From assembly GCA_026389745.1 (NCBI GenBank), contig JAPLHG010000086.1:2050-19260 (forward strand): a stretch of 17,211 nt of DNA. The letters run 5' to 3'. Below are positions 1 to 6,821 of this stretch, piece after piece. This stretch comes from Chloroflexota bacterium (GTDB taxonomy: Bacteria; Chloroflexota; Dehalococcoidia; Dehalococcoidales; Fen-1064). Made by a program: the position numbers and the translations under genes. Under the pieces are notes generated by a model that was given only the letters and a program-made list of their open reading frames with translations, was not told where the DNA came from and ran no database searches. Positions within the stretch are counted from its first letter, which is position 1; each line of letters starts with the position of its first letter.

Positions 1-258
1 ATCCGGGGAAATATACACGACGGCAATTTTCTTTACCTCACGCTTCTGCAATAACGGATGCGGTAATGCCCCGGATTTGCGTAAAGCGGCTAAATCGGCA
101 ATTACCTGTCTGATTTTCTGGTCATAGGGACGTCCGGCAACGCCCGCTTCTTGAGCGCGGCGCATCTTGGAGGTGGCAATCATCTCCATAGCTCGGGTTA
201 TCTTGGCGGTACTCTGGACACCGCGTATTCTGCGACGGATTAAACGAATGTTTGCCAT
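1..258 (-). CDS. atpG: ATP synthase F1 gamma subunit, N-terminal part (3' end outside window)
   Basis: The central rotor-shaft subunit of F1, linking proton flow through Fo to conformational change in the alpha/beta ring. The 86 visible codons read MANIRLIRRRIRGVQSTAKI at the start, the conserved N-terminal coiled-coil helix of gamma with its TxKITxAMxMIAxSKM-like motif (residues 17-32), and continue to KKIAVVYISPD, the first beta strand of the Rossmann-like domain. The ATG at 256-258 is chosen because the family always starts at this helix. A weak GGGA lies just upstream and a better AAGGAG lies further away (about 290-296). It is the last gene seen of the atp operon, 42 bases after atpA, in the usual alpha-gamma order. 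Identity is certain; only the N-terminal third is visible. Confidence 0.95.
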   Translation of the reverse strand, partial: MANIRLIRRRIRGVQSTAKITRAMEMIATSKMRRAQEAGVAGRPYDQKIRQVIADLAALRKSGALPHPLLQKREVKKIAVVYISPD

Positions 259-300
259 TATTTCCCATCAACAGGAGTTCCCAATCTAACTCCTTAATAA

Positions 301-1809
301 TTACTTGTAACTCTGCTTGAATTCTTTAATCGCACCCTTGAGTGCTTCTTCAGTAGCTACATCAATATCTTTTTCCCTGGCAATAGAATTACCTATTTCC
401 GGATGTGTTGTTTCCATGAACTTATGGAAATTGGTTTCGAAATCGCTTACTTTTGTCTGAGGGACGTCATCCAGAAAACCGTTGATAGCGGCAAAAAGAA
501 TCATGACCTGTTTTTCCATTTTCATTGGAATATAGAGGGGTTGTTTTAATATTTCGGTGATACGCTGACCTCGATCAAGCTGGGCACGAGTTGCTTTATC
601 AAGTTCGGCTGTGCCGAACTGGGCAAATGCTTCCAGAGCACGGAACTGTGCTAGTTCCAGCTTCAATCTGCCGGCGACTTTTTTCATAGCTTTGGTTTGT
701 GCGGAGCTACCGACGCGGGAGACGGAAGCACCGACGTTAAGAGCCGGTCTGATACCTGCGTTGAAAAGGTCGGTTTCCATAAACATCTGACCGTCGGTGA
801 TGGAAATAACGTTTGTCGGAATATATGCAGACAGGTCTCCTGCCTGTGTTTCAATTACCGGAAGTGCTGTAAGAGAGCCGCCGCCGGACTCATCATTCAG
901 TTTAGCTGATCTTTCGAGTAAACGGCTGTGAAGGTAGAAAACATCACCGGGATAAGCCTCTCTACCGGGTGGGCGGCGCAGCAGCAATGAAATCTGACGG
1001 TATGCCCAAGCATGTTTAGTAAGGTCATCATAGACTACCAGGGCATCTTTGCCGCGTTCCATAAAATATTCTCCAATGGCACAACCGGCATAAGGTGCCA
1101 GATATTGCAGTGCTGCAGAATCGGAAGCATTGGCAGCTACAACGATGGTATGAGCCATCGCGCCTTGAGATTCCAGAGTAGCGACGACACGTGCGACCTT
1201 GGATGTCCTCTGCCCGATGGCAACATAAATACAGGTGAGGTCTCCGCCTTTCTGGCTAATAATAGTGTCGAGGGCAATAGATGTCTTACCTGTGGAACGG
1301 TCGCCAATGATTAACTCACGCTGTCCTCTGCCCAGTGGAATCAAGCTGTCAATTGCTTTAATACCGGTCTGCACCGGGGTAATGATTGATTTACGTTTGG
1401 TGACGTCAGGTGCAATTCGCTCTAGTGGAAGTGTTTTGTCCGTATTAACGGGGCCTTTGCCGTCCAGAACACGGCCGAGTGGGTCGACAACACGTCCGAT
1501 AAGAGCCTCCCCGACGGGGACTTCGGCAATTCTTCCGGTACAACGGACTTCATCTCCTTCTCCAATGGCAGCATATTCACCGAGAATAATGGCTGATACG
1601 CTGTCTTCTTCAAGGTTCATGGCAATACCGATAGTGTTGTTAGGGAATTGCAGAAGTTCATTATATTTAGCGGATGTCAGACCGCTTATTCTAACAACAC
1701 CGTCACCGACTTCCGATACAACGCCGACGTCGTACATTGCCAGTGAAGTACCGAATTTATTGATTTCTCGTTTGATTGCCGAAGCGATATCTTGTCCTTT
1801 TGTTGCCAT
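301..1809 (-). CDS. atpA: ATP synthase F1 alpha subunit
   Basis: The non-catalytic nucleotide-binding subunit of the F1 hexamer. At 502 residues it has the standard family length. It shows the N-terminal beta barrel (about 25-95), the Walker A motif GDRSTGKT (169-176), the Walker B region ALVVYDDLTKHA (from about 256) and the SVSRVG motif carrying the arginine finger R365 that reaches into the catalytic beta site. The usual alpha Walker A is GDRQTGKT; here Gln is replaced by Ser, a mild variant. A GGGGAGG Shine-Dalgarno lies about 9 bases before the ATG. It sits between atpH (31 bases upstream) and atpG. No frameshift or missing key residue is seen. Confidence 0.98.
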   Translation of the reverse strand: MATKGQDIASAIKREINKFGTSLAMYDVGVVSEVGDGVVRISGLTSAKYNELLQFPNNTIGIAMNLEEDSVSAIILGEYAAIGEGDEVRCTGRIAEVPVGEALIGRVVDPLGRVLDGKGPVNTDKTLPLERIAPDVTKRKSIITPVQTGIKAIDSLIPLGRGQRELIIGDRSTGKTSIALDTIISQKGGDLTCIYVAIGQRTSKVARVVATLESQGAMAHTIVVAANASDSAALQYLAPYAGCAIGEYFMERGKDALVVYDDLTKHAWAYRQISLLLRRPPGREAYPGDVFYLHSRLLERSAKLNDESGGGSLTALPVIETQAGDLSAYIPTNVISITDGQMFMETDLFNAGIRPALNVGASVSRVGSSAQTKAMKKVAGRLKLELAQFRALEAFAQFGTAELDKATRAQLDRGQRITEILKQPLYIPMKMEKQVMILFAAINGFLDDVPQTKVSDFETNFHKFMETTHPEIGNSIAREKDIDVATEEALKGAIKEFKQSYK

Positions 1810-1840
1810 TTACGCTGTACCTCCCCTTCTGCCTGTGAAA

Positions 1841-2389
1841 CTACTGTCCAACCCCGCCCAGTTCTTTTTTAAGAGCCACCAATTTGCTGCGAATGCTGCC
1901 GTCTATCAATTTATCACCGACTCTAATTACAATTCCGCCGATGATGTCGGGATCAACCTTCGGTTTTAAAACTACCGGTTTACCGATTATTTCCGTAATA
2001 CGCTGTGCTATTTTCAGTTTATAATCATCGTCAATGGGGATGGCAGTTGTTACCTCAGCGATTTCAGCGCCTTCGATACCACGATAATTGTCTACTAGAG
2101 CCTGATAACCATCAGCGATATCGTCAATAAGATTCAATCTATTCTTTGCCGCCAGCAAAATCACCAGTTTAATCGCCAGCGGATTCACGTCATTGAGACG
2201 TTGAGACAAAGCTTTTCTTTTCTCTTCAATAGTAACTGCAGGATTAGCTATCAATGTAAACAATGCTTTGTCTCCCATTAAGGAGGATACCTTTCTGAGG
2301 TCAGTTTGCCATTGGTTCACATCTTTATTTTCCAGCGCCATCTTAAAGATTGATTTTGAATAGCGCTTGGCATATATGTTACTGGTCAT
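1841..2389 (-). CDS. atpH: ATP synthase F1 delta subunit (OSCP-type)
   Basis: The peripheral-stalk subunit that ties the top of the alpha/beta hexamer to the b subunits. Its 182 residues match the family. The N-terminal helical domain opens with YAKRYSKSIFKMA, the typical (Y/A)A(K/R)R(Y)(A/S) start. The C-terminal part carries KPKVDPDIIGGIVIRVGDKL and DGSIRSKL (about 141-165), the conserved delta/OSCP signature (D-x-x-(L/I)-(I/L)-G-G). An AGGAAA ribosome site precedes the ATG. It lies between atpF (21 bases upstream) and atpA, the expected position. Confidence 0.95.
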   Translation of the reverse strand: MTSNIYAKRYSKSIFKMALENKDVNQWQTDLRKVSSLMGDKALFTLIANPAVTIEEKRKALSQRLNDVNPLAIKLVILLAAKNRLNLIDDIADGYQALVDNYRGIEGAEIAEVTTAIPIDDDYKLKIAQRITEIIGKPVVLKPKVDPDIIGGIVIRVGDKLIDGSIRSKLVALKKELGGVGQ

Positions 2390-2410
2390 TTTATTTTTTC
2401 CTGATACCGT

Positions 2411-2911
2411 TTATTTCTTTTTCAGGGATGAACTCTCTTCCAGCACGTTATCAATGATTTGACGGTGTGTTTCTTTGTCCAGCGACTTTCCAATAATCTT
2501 TTCGGCAGCAACCACTGCCAGATCAGCAAATTCCTTTTTTAATTCATTGGCAGTTTCAACACGTTCACGTTGGATTTCTACACGCGCTTTTTCTACCAAC
2601 AATTGTGATTCTCGTTTTGCTTCTTGAAGTGCTTTCTGACGTACCTCTTCACCGGTACGCATTGCTTTAGAGATAACTTCCTGCCCCTCTCTGCTGGCGG
2701 CTTCGAGTTTTAGCTTAAATCCTTCCTCTGCCTGCGCTGCTTGATCCTTGATTTTCTGGGCTTCTTCCAGGCTTTCCCTAATCTTGCGTGGTCTTTCATC
2801 CAGCATCTTTAAAACTGGTTTATAAAGAAGGAAAGTAAGAATCACCGCCAGGATGATAAAGTTGACGATTTGTACTATTAAGGTTGATAGGCTAATGCCA
2901 AGGCCTTCCAT
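2411..2911 (-). CDS. atpF: ATP synthase Fo b subunit
   Basis: The peripheral-stalk membrane anchor. It has 166 residues: one N-terminal membrane helix (about 9-31, LSTLIVQIVNFIILAVILTF) followed by a long, highly charged helix (about 35-140) typical of the b-subunit coiled coil, with heptad-like Glu/Lys/Arg and Ala spacing and KPVLKMLDERPRKIRESLEEA at the membrane exit. The C-terminal part, which holds the VVAAEKIIGKSLD segment, binds delta. A strong AGGAGGAG ribosome site precedes the ATG. There is a single b gene, not a b/b' pair, so a homodimeric stalk is inferred. Confidence 0.96.
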   Translation of the reverse strand: MEGLGISLSTLIVQIVNFIILAVILTFLLYKPVLKMLDERPRKIRESLEEAQKIKDQAAQAEEGFKLKLEAASREGQEVISKAMRTGEEVRQKALQEAKRESQLLVEKARVEIQRERVETANELKKEFADLAVVAAEKIIGKSLDKETHRQIIDNVLEESSSLKKK

Positions 2912-2932
2912 ATACTCCTCCTGATCGGTAAA

Positions 2933-3169
2933 CTACGTAATAACTTTAAAACCAATCAAAATTGCGAAAACCATAGCATAAATGGCAATGGCTTCAGTAA
3001 GCGCAATTACCAGAATCATGTAGGTCATGATCAAACCTTTCGCATCCGGATTCCGTGCTAGTGCCTGTAATGCCCCCATACCGACCAGGCCGATTCCTAC
3101 ACCAGGCCCGATACAACCCAGCCCCATGCACAAACCGACGGCAAGTAATCTGAATGTCCCCGCGTCCAT
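2933..3169 (-). CDS. atpE: ATP synthase Fo c subunit (proteolipid ring)
   Basis: The rotor-ring proteolipid: 78 residues forming two membrane helices (about 7-35 and 47-75) around the polar loop ARNPDAKG (38-45), which contacts gamma/epsilon. The glycine-rich first helix (GPGVGIG, 21-27) is the helix-packing motif. The ion-binding carboxylate is E59 in ALTEAIAIY. Na+-binding rings carry Gln at the position of I26 and Ser or Thr right after the Glu; here these are Ile and Ala, so proton coupling is inferred. The ribosome site AAGGAGG, 7 bases before ATG, is the strongest in the operon, which fits the need for many c copies per complex. Confidence 0.97.
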   Translation of the reverse strand: MDAGTFRLLAVGLCMGLGCIGPGVGIGLVGMGALQALARNPDAKGLIMTYMILVIALTEAIAIYAMVFAILIGFKVIT

Positions 3170-3226
3170 TAATTGTCCTCCTTAAAGCGATTGATATGTT
3201 GTTATCCTATTACTATCATTATTTTT

Positions 3227-4198
3227 CTAAGAATGTTCTTCCTCTTCATGAGGAGTTACTGCCAGGGTGGCAAATACCAGCGTCAGACCACCGAAAATAA
3301 GTCCCTGAATAACACCAACCAGCATTTCGAAAATGTAGATAACCTGAATTCCGCCAAAACCGACAAATACGAGCAGGTAGAAGAGTATCAACACTAATAT
3401 TTCGCCACCTAACATGTTGCCGAAAAGACGGAAGGTAAAACTGATCAGTCGGATAAGATAGCTGAGTAATTCAAGAAAGCCGACAAAGACATCGATAATA
3501 CCAAACCCGATGTCACCCAAAGCACTCTTTGCTTTACCTGTAAAGAGTTTCTTCCCACCTTTGGCAAGACGTCCAACATTTATAAATTGCTTGAAGAAAC
3601 CAAATTTTTGGGATTGTAGACCCCAGTAAGTAACACAAACAAAAGAGATTATTGACAATGAAAGCGCAGTATTGATATCGGTATTGGCACCGCGGAGGAG
3701 GTGTACCGATCCTTCTGTGGTAGGTACTGATATTGAATTGTACCCCGGAATCAGGTTCGTTAATGAATTAACGATAACGAGGAGGAAAATAGTCATCACA
3801 ACCGGGAAGAAACGCCGGGCATTCTGGTCTCCGGCGACGTCTTTGCAGAAATTGAAGAACCACTCAATGATCATTTCCATGACATTCTGCATCTTGCCGA
3901 GAATGAGTTTTGGTTTACGTGTAAAGAAAAAGGCGATTAGAATGAGGATTGCCATGGAAATCCAGGTAGTAATAATGGTATTCGTTATCGGTAACGGACC
4001 GATATTGAAAATGACCTCTGCCGGTAGCTTGATATCCAACTCGTTGATAAAAGCCTTATCAATGTTGTCGCGATTTGCCAAGCCGCCTTTCATAAAACCA
4101 AAAACCGATAATGAGATAATTACAACCAGAATTGTGATGAATACTACAAGAGGGATAGAACAGCCGATACAGCCGCAACCGACTTTTTTATTGGACAC
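3227..4198 (-). CDS. atpB: ATP synthase Fo a subunit
   Basis: The stator channel subunit that passes protons to and from the c ring. Its 323 residues include several membrane helices and the essential arginine R257 in RLISFTFRLFGNMLGGE, matching E. coli a-R210. The C-terminal helices show the conserved GVIQGLIFGGLTLVFATLA segment, then a short acidic tail HEEEEHS. Translation starts at GTG: the upstream stop and this start share a base (TAGTG at 4196-4200), with AAGGAT upstream, so the two are probably translationally coupled. Two oddities: a Cys-rich N-terminus (C8, C10, C13) before the first membrane helix, and a basic stretch of about 30 residues (about 200-229) between helices. Confidence 0.96.
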   Translation of the reverse strand: MSNKKVGCGCIGCSIPLVVFITILVVIISLSVFGFMKGGLANRDNIDKAFINELDIKLPAEVIFNIGPLPITNTIITTWISMAILILIAFFFTRKPKLILGKMQNVMEMIIEWFFNFCKDVAGDQNARRFFPVVMTIFLLVIVNSLTNLIPGYNSISVPTTEGSVHLLRGANTDINTALSLSIISFVCVTYWGLQSQKFGFFKQFINVGRLAKGGKKLFTGKAKSALGDIGFGIIDVFVGFLELLSYLIRLISFTFRLFGNMLGGEILVLILFYLLVFVGFGGIQVIYIFEMLVGVIQGLIFGGLTLVFATLAVTPHEEEEHS

Positions 4199-4443
4199 TA
4201 TTGGTTATCCTTATCTTTCTTATTATCTGTTTTCTTGGCACTATCTATAAATGGCTTGAACATTCTATATGTGCCAAAGACAGCCGCAATAATTCCCAGA
4301 ACTAACCCGATAATCGTCCATGTAGTATCGGTTTTTAATTGGCCATCCAGCCAACGCCCACCCAGAGTACCCAAAATTATTGAGGCGGCAGTGTAAAACC
4401 CGACCCCAAGTAGCGATAGCGCTGGCAACCAAGAATACCGCAT
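4198..4443 (-). CDS. atpI: AtpI/AtpZ-like small membrane protein at head of the atp operon
   Basis: A small two-helix membrane protein of the F0F1-ATPase accessory family (AtpI/AtpZ), thought to help c-ring assembly or Mg2+/Ca2+ handling. From the ATG at 4441-4443 it has 81 residues: helix 1 (about 3-27, ALSLLGVGFYTAASIILGTL), a loop GGRWLDGQLKTDTTW, helix 2 (IIGLVLGIIAAVFGTYRMF) and a Lys/Asp-rich soluble tail. Loop and tail match the family. An in-frame TTG at 4486-4488 would add 15 residues but has no ribosome site and no hydrophobic or family-like sequence, so the ATG is preferred. Its stop overlaps the atpB GTG start. The gene call is firm; the exact molecular role is not. Confidence 0.8.
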   Translation of the reverse strand: MRYSWLPALSLLGVGFYTAASIILGTLGGRWLDGQLKTDTTWTIIGLVLGIIAAVFGTYRMFKPFIDSAKKTDNKKDKDNQ

Positions 4444-4549
4444 ACTTCCATTAAGCGTACCAAGTCTACTCGTTAGGGTCAAACACAATTTCTAGGATAA
4501 TCACCAATAGCCAGTACGCCTTTAGACCCCTTTTATACCCCGATATACC

Positions 4550-4885
4550 TTATAAATTACGCCTTCTATTGTAACAGAAAAGTCCTGAGAAATCACCATC
4601 GAATTTTCTCAGAAAATCATGCATATTCAGCACGTCGTCAGCAGTCAGGGTGGGGAACTTATTGAATCTGACGAGTTCAGCATCATTCAGGTCAGAAATG
4701 ATTTCCGCGTTTTGGTCCTGGCCAATTACGGCAACAATTATATAGCGGCTATGGCAGGAGGAACACAATGCATTCAGAAACCAAAGGTCTTGATAATGGT
4801 TGAGGATTTTGACATCACGCATCTGATAGTTTTGCCCGCAACTGCTGCACTTTACCGAGGCCATTCTAACGATTCGTCCTTCCAT
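4550..4885 (-). CDS. Small double-CxxC zinc-ribbon protein, function unknown
   Basis: Not recognised beyond its fold. It has 111 residues. Two knuckles, C-S-S-C (13-16) and C-S-S-C (41-44), about 24 residues apart, fit a treble-clef or zinc-ribbon site; the first is followed by GQNYQMRDVKI and the second by HSRYIIVAVIG. The C-terminal half holds the acidic DLNDAELVRFNKFPTLTADD and a DVLNMHDFLRKFDGDF helix. No membrane segment or signal peptide is seen. A GAGG lies just before the ATG at 4883-4885; a second in-frame ATG (4862-4864) would also keep both knuckles. It follows the nuclease-domain gene by 38 bases and is probably co-transcribed with it, and both have the same 14-bp leader element. 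It could bind RNA or act as a structural adaptor, but nothing here shows which. Confidence 0.8.
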   Translation of the reverse strand: MEGRIVRMASVKCSSCGQNYQMRDVKILNHYQDLWFLNALCSSCHSRYIIVAVIGQDQNAEIISDLNDAELVRFNKFPTLTADDVLNMHDFLRKFDGDFSGLFCYNRRRNL

Positions 4886-4894
4886 AATCCTCAG

Positions 4895-4908
4895 TCAACC
4901 ACCGCAAC
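4895..4908 (-). repeat. 14-bp leader element, copy 2 (GTTGCGGTGGTTGA)
   Basis: Read on the minus strand this is GTTGCGGTGGTTGA, identical to positions 5485-5498. It ends 9 bases before the ATG of the zinc-ribbon gene and abuts its GAGG ribosome site. With flanking bases it gives four GG pairs (GG-TTGC-GG-T-GG ... GG), which could form a two-layer RNA quadruplex. Function is unknown; a translational control site is one option and chance is another. Confidence 0.5.
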
Positions 4909-4923
4909 CTATTGCATGCCTAT

Positions 4924-5472
4924 TTATGATTTCCGCTTGTCAAAATCATCCATATCCAGAGTGTTGATGAAATCGTAGAAGGCAGACATCTTCTTCATCT
5001 CTTCCTCGCTGGGTTTCCTGCCTTCCTCTTTTGGTTTACCACCCTCATCAGGAACGATTTTGCCAGTTTCCTTGTCCAACCAAATACCTGCCCTATCGAG
5101 AACATTCTCTTCAGCATAAATTGGAACCTGCACTCGTACTGCTAGGGCAATGGCATCGCTGGGACGAGCGTCGATTTCTGCTTGTCCACCATCTACATTA
5201 AGTACGATTTTGGCAAAAAAGACATCGTTCTTGAGGTCGCTAACAACAATAGAGTTGATTTTGGCCCCAAGCGCATCCACCATTGATTGAATCAGATCAT
5301 GAGTTAGGGGCCTAGAAACAGAGACGCCCTGAAGTTTGACGGCGATGGCATCCGCTTCGGCGGCGCCAATCCAGATTGGAAGATAACGGTTTGTCTCTTT
5401 TTCTTTCAGAATTACGACGCGCTGATAATTCATCAGGCTGACGCGAATACTGTCAACAACCATCTCTATCAT
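4924..5472 (-). CDS. Bifunctional nuclease (BFN / DUF151) domain protein
   Basis: The BFN domain (DUF151) covers about residues 1-130. It shows the family's opening with a Val/Ile-rich strand and VVILKEKETNRYLPIWIGAAEA (19-40), the PLTHDLI segment (55-61), and the hallmark D-A-R-P-S-D-A-I-A-L-A-V block (101-112). Characterised members are reported to have DNase and RNase activity, and others regulate or respond to stress, but activity cannot be shown from sequence. The last 50 residues are charged (KPKEEGRKPSEEEMKKMS) with no recognisable domain; some relatives carry a UvrB/C motif there, and this one does not clearly have it. The start is well supported by GAGGAGG 9 bases before ATG. It heads a two-gene unit with the zinc-ribbon gene, from the promoter at 5505-5534. 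Confidence 0.9.
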   Translation of the reverse strand: MIEMVVDSIRVSLMNYQRVVILKEKETNRYLPIWIGAAEADAIAVKLQGVSVSRPLTHDLIQSMVDALGAKINSIVVSDLKNDVFFAKIVLNVDGGQAEIDARPSDAIALAVRVQVPIYAEENVLDRAGIWLDKETGKIVPDEGGKPKEEGRKPSEEEMKKMSAFYDFINTLDMDDFDKRKS

Positions 5473-5484
5473 TTACAAGCCTCC

Positions 5485-5498
5485 TCAACCACCGCAAC
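5485..5498 (-). repeat. 14-bp leader element, copy 1 (GTTGCGGTGGTTGA)
   Basis: Identical to the element at 4895-4908 and also set directly before a Shine-Dalgarno. It begins about 7 bases downstream of the predicted -10 box, so it would form the very 5' end of the nuclease-domain mRNA. Here the GG pairs run into the ribosome site itself (GG-T-GG-TTGA-GG-A-GG), so any folding of the element would hide the site. Confidence 0.5.
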
Positions 5499-5504
5499 GA
5501 TTAA

Positions 5505-5534
5505 ATTTTACCCCTACTACGGAGGCACTGTCAA
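5505..5534 (-). promoter_or_regulatory. Sigma70-type promoter for the nuclease-domain / zinc-ribbon unit
   Basis: On the minus strand: -35 TTGACA (5529-5534, perfect consensus), an 18-base spacer, and -10 TAAAAT (5505-5510, one mismatch). The predicted transcript start is near 5498, about 26 bases before the ATG. The position directly upstream of a gene with a strong ribosome site supports it. Confidence 0.75.
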
Positions 5535-5613
5535 TAAGAGTGCTGATATGTTAGTATTCCCCACCACACCGGAGGTTAAGTTTATTTACACATCTTTACC
5601 ACTTTTCAAAAAC

Positions 5614-5644
5614 TTGGTTGAATATCTGAATTTAGTGGTATAAT
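5614..5644 (+). promoter_or_regulatory. Extended -10 promoter for dgt-dnaG-rpoD
   Basis: A perfect -10 TATAAT at 5639-5644 is preceded by TGG at 5636-5638, which makes an extended -10. The -35 is poor: TTGGTT at 5614-5619 leaves 19 bases and TTGAAT at 5618-5623 leaves 15, as expected when the extended -10 carries recognition. A 7-base inverted repeat, TACCACT (5597-5603) and AGTGGTA (5634-5640), flanks the -35 region and overlaps the -10, and could be an operator. The start is expected near 5651, 37 bases before the dgt ATG. Confidence 0.7.
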
Positions 5645-5687
5645 AAACCGCTCGCAATTATCAAGGTAAAGACCATCTGGGGAAGCC

Positions 5688-6761
5688 ATGAGTCGTCAGC
5701 TAAATATTCGCCATCTGATTGAAGAACGTGAGGAACATCTCTCCCCATACGCCCAAAAGAGCCGCTTATCCCGTGGCAGACTCAGACCGGAAGAACTCGA
5801 CTCGGTGCGTACTGTTTTTCAACGTGACCGGGACCGCATTATTCACTCCAAGTCTTTCCGCCGGCTTAAGCACAAGACCCAAGTTTTTATTGCACCCCTA
5901 GGCGACCACTACCGCACCAGACTAACCCACACACTCGAAGTTTCCCAAATTGCCCGCACAATTGCTCGAGCTCTGAACTTGAACGAAGACTTGACAGAAG
6001 CTATCAGTCTGGGGCATGATCTGGGCCATACACCCTTCGGGCATGTAGGCGAGGATGTTTTGAATGAGTTATCCCCCTACGGATTCAGACATAGCGAGCA
6101 ATCTCTACGCATTGTTGATTTACTGGAGAAGGACGGGCGAGGACTAAACCTGACATGGGAAACCAGAGACGGTATAGTTAATCACTCAAAATCAAGGGCA
6201 CAAGTGCTGAGTAGCAAATGGGGTAAAGTAGGGACTCTGGAAGGCGAAATTGTTAAACTGGCTGACACTATCGCTTATATCAACCATGACATCGATGACG
6301 CTATCAGGGCGAGCATTATCAAGGAAAACAGCTTACCTGAATCCGCCACTAAAGTTTTGGGGGGCTCGCCTTCTGCCAGAATCAACACTATGGTCTGTGA
6401 TACAATTGAACGTTCCTGGCAGGTTAGCGGTGCCGTCACAGTCAAAAAAGATGCCCGGCTCGGTATCAGTATGAGTCCAAGAGTCTTGAAGGCAACAAAC
6501 ATTCTGCGTGATTTTCTTTTTGACAGGGTGTATAATGTGCAGTCAGCACTGGAGGAAACAGGGAGGTCCCGTCAGATAATCCGTCGCCTATACGATTACT
6601 TCACCAAGCATGAGGAGAAATTACCGCCGGAGTACCTTCTGCACAATGACGATAAGTGGCGGGGAGCGGTTGATTATATCGCGGGTATGACCGACCAATA
6701 CGCGCAAAAAATAGCGGAGGAACTATCTTTACTTACCCCCGAAAGCAAACCCATAATATAG
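5688..6761 (+). CDS. dgt: dGTPase-like HD-domain triphosphohydrolase
   Basis: Hydrolyses dGTP (or other dNTPs) to the nucleoside and triphosphate, setting dNTP levels. The 357 residues are typical of the bacterial dGTPase-like group. The N-terminus has SPYAQKSRLSRGR (19-31) and the RDRDRIIHSKSFRRLKHKTQVF block (46-67), which lines the nucleotide pocket. The HD metal site is complete: H81 (THTLEVSQIAR), H110-D111 with H114 (GHDLGHTPFGH) and D193 (KLADTIAY). GGGGAAG lies just before the ATG at 5688. It is first in a unit with dnaG and rpoD, 60 bases ahead of dnaG. Substrate choice within dNTPs is not visible; the fold and class are certain. Confidence 0.94.
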   Translation: MSRQLNIRHLIEEREEHLSPYAQKSRLSRGRLRPEELDSVRTVFQRDRDRIIHSKSFRRLKHKTQVFIAPLGDHYRTRLTHTLEVSQIARTIARALNLNEDLTEAISLGHDLGHTPFGHVGEDVLNELSPYGFRHSEQSLRIVDLLEKDGRGLNLTWETRDGIVNHSKSRAQVLSSKWGKVGTLEGEIVKLADTIAYINHDIDDAIRASIIKENSLPESATKVLGGSPSARINTMVCDTIERSWQVSGAVTVKKDARLGISMSPRVLKATNILRDFLFDRVYNVQSALEETGRSRQIIRRLYDYFTKHEEKLPPEYLLHNDDKWRGAVDYIAGMTDQYAQKIAEELSLLTPESKPII

Positions 6762-6821
6762 TCAGCTGGGGTTCTTTCACTCTTTCCCAAATGAAATTGC
6801 TGTGGTGAGATATTTGTCCCT

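Noticed and set aside
1235..1969. 244-codon plus-strand open frame across atpA/atpH
   Set aside because: Shadow of atpA and atpH; low-complexity Ser/Pro/Thr translation, no family resemblance, and it crosses the boundary of two certain genes.
2933..3169. Na+-driven c ring
   Set aside because: The Gln and Ser/Thr ligands of Na+-binding rings are Ile and Ala here; only the Glu is kept, which fits protons.
3672..4250. 192-codon plus-strand open frame over atpB
   Set aside because: Antisense to atpB with no ribosome site or recognisable domain.
4938..4943. TTGACA on the minus strand near the end of the nuclease-domain gene as a promoter for the zinc-ribbon gene
   Set aside because: It lies in coding sequence (Phe-Asp-Lys codons) and no -10 sequence follows at 16-18 bases.
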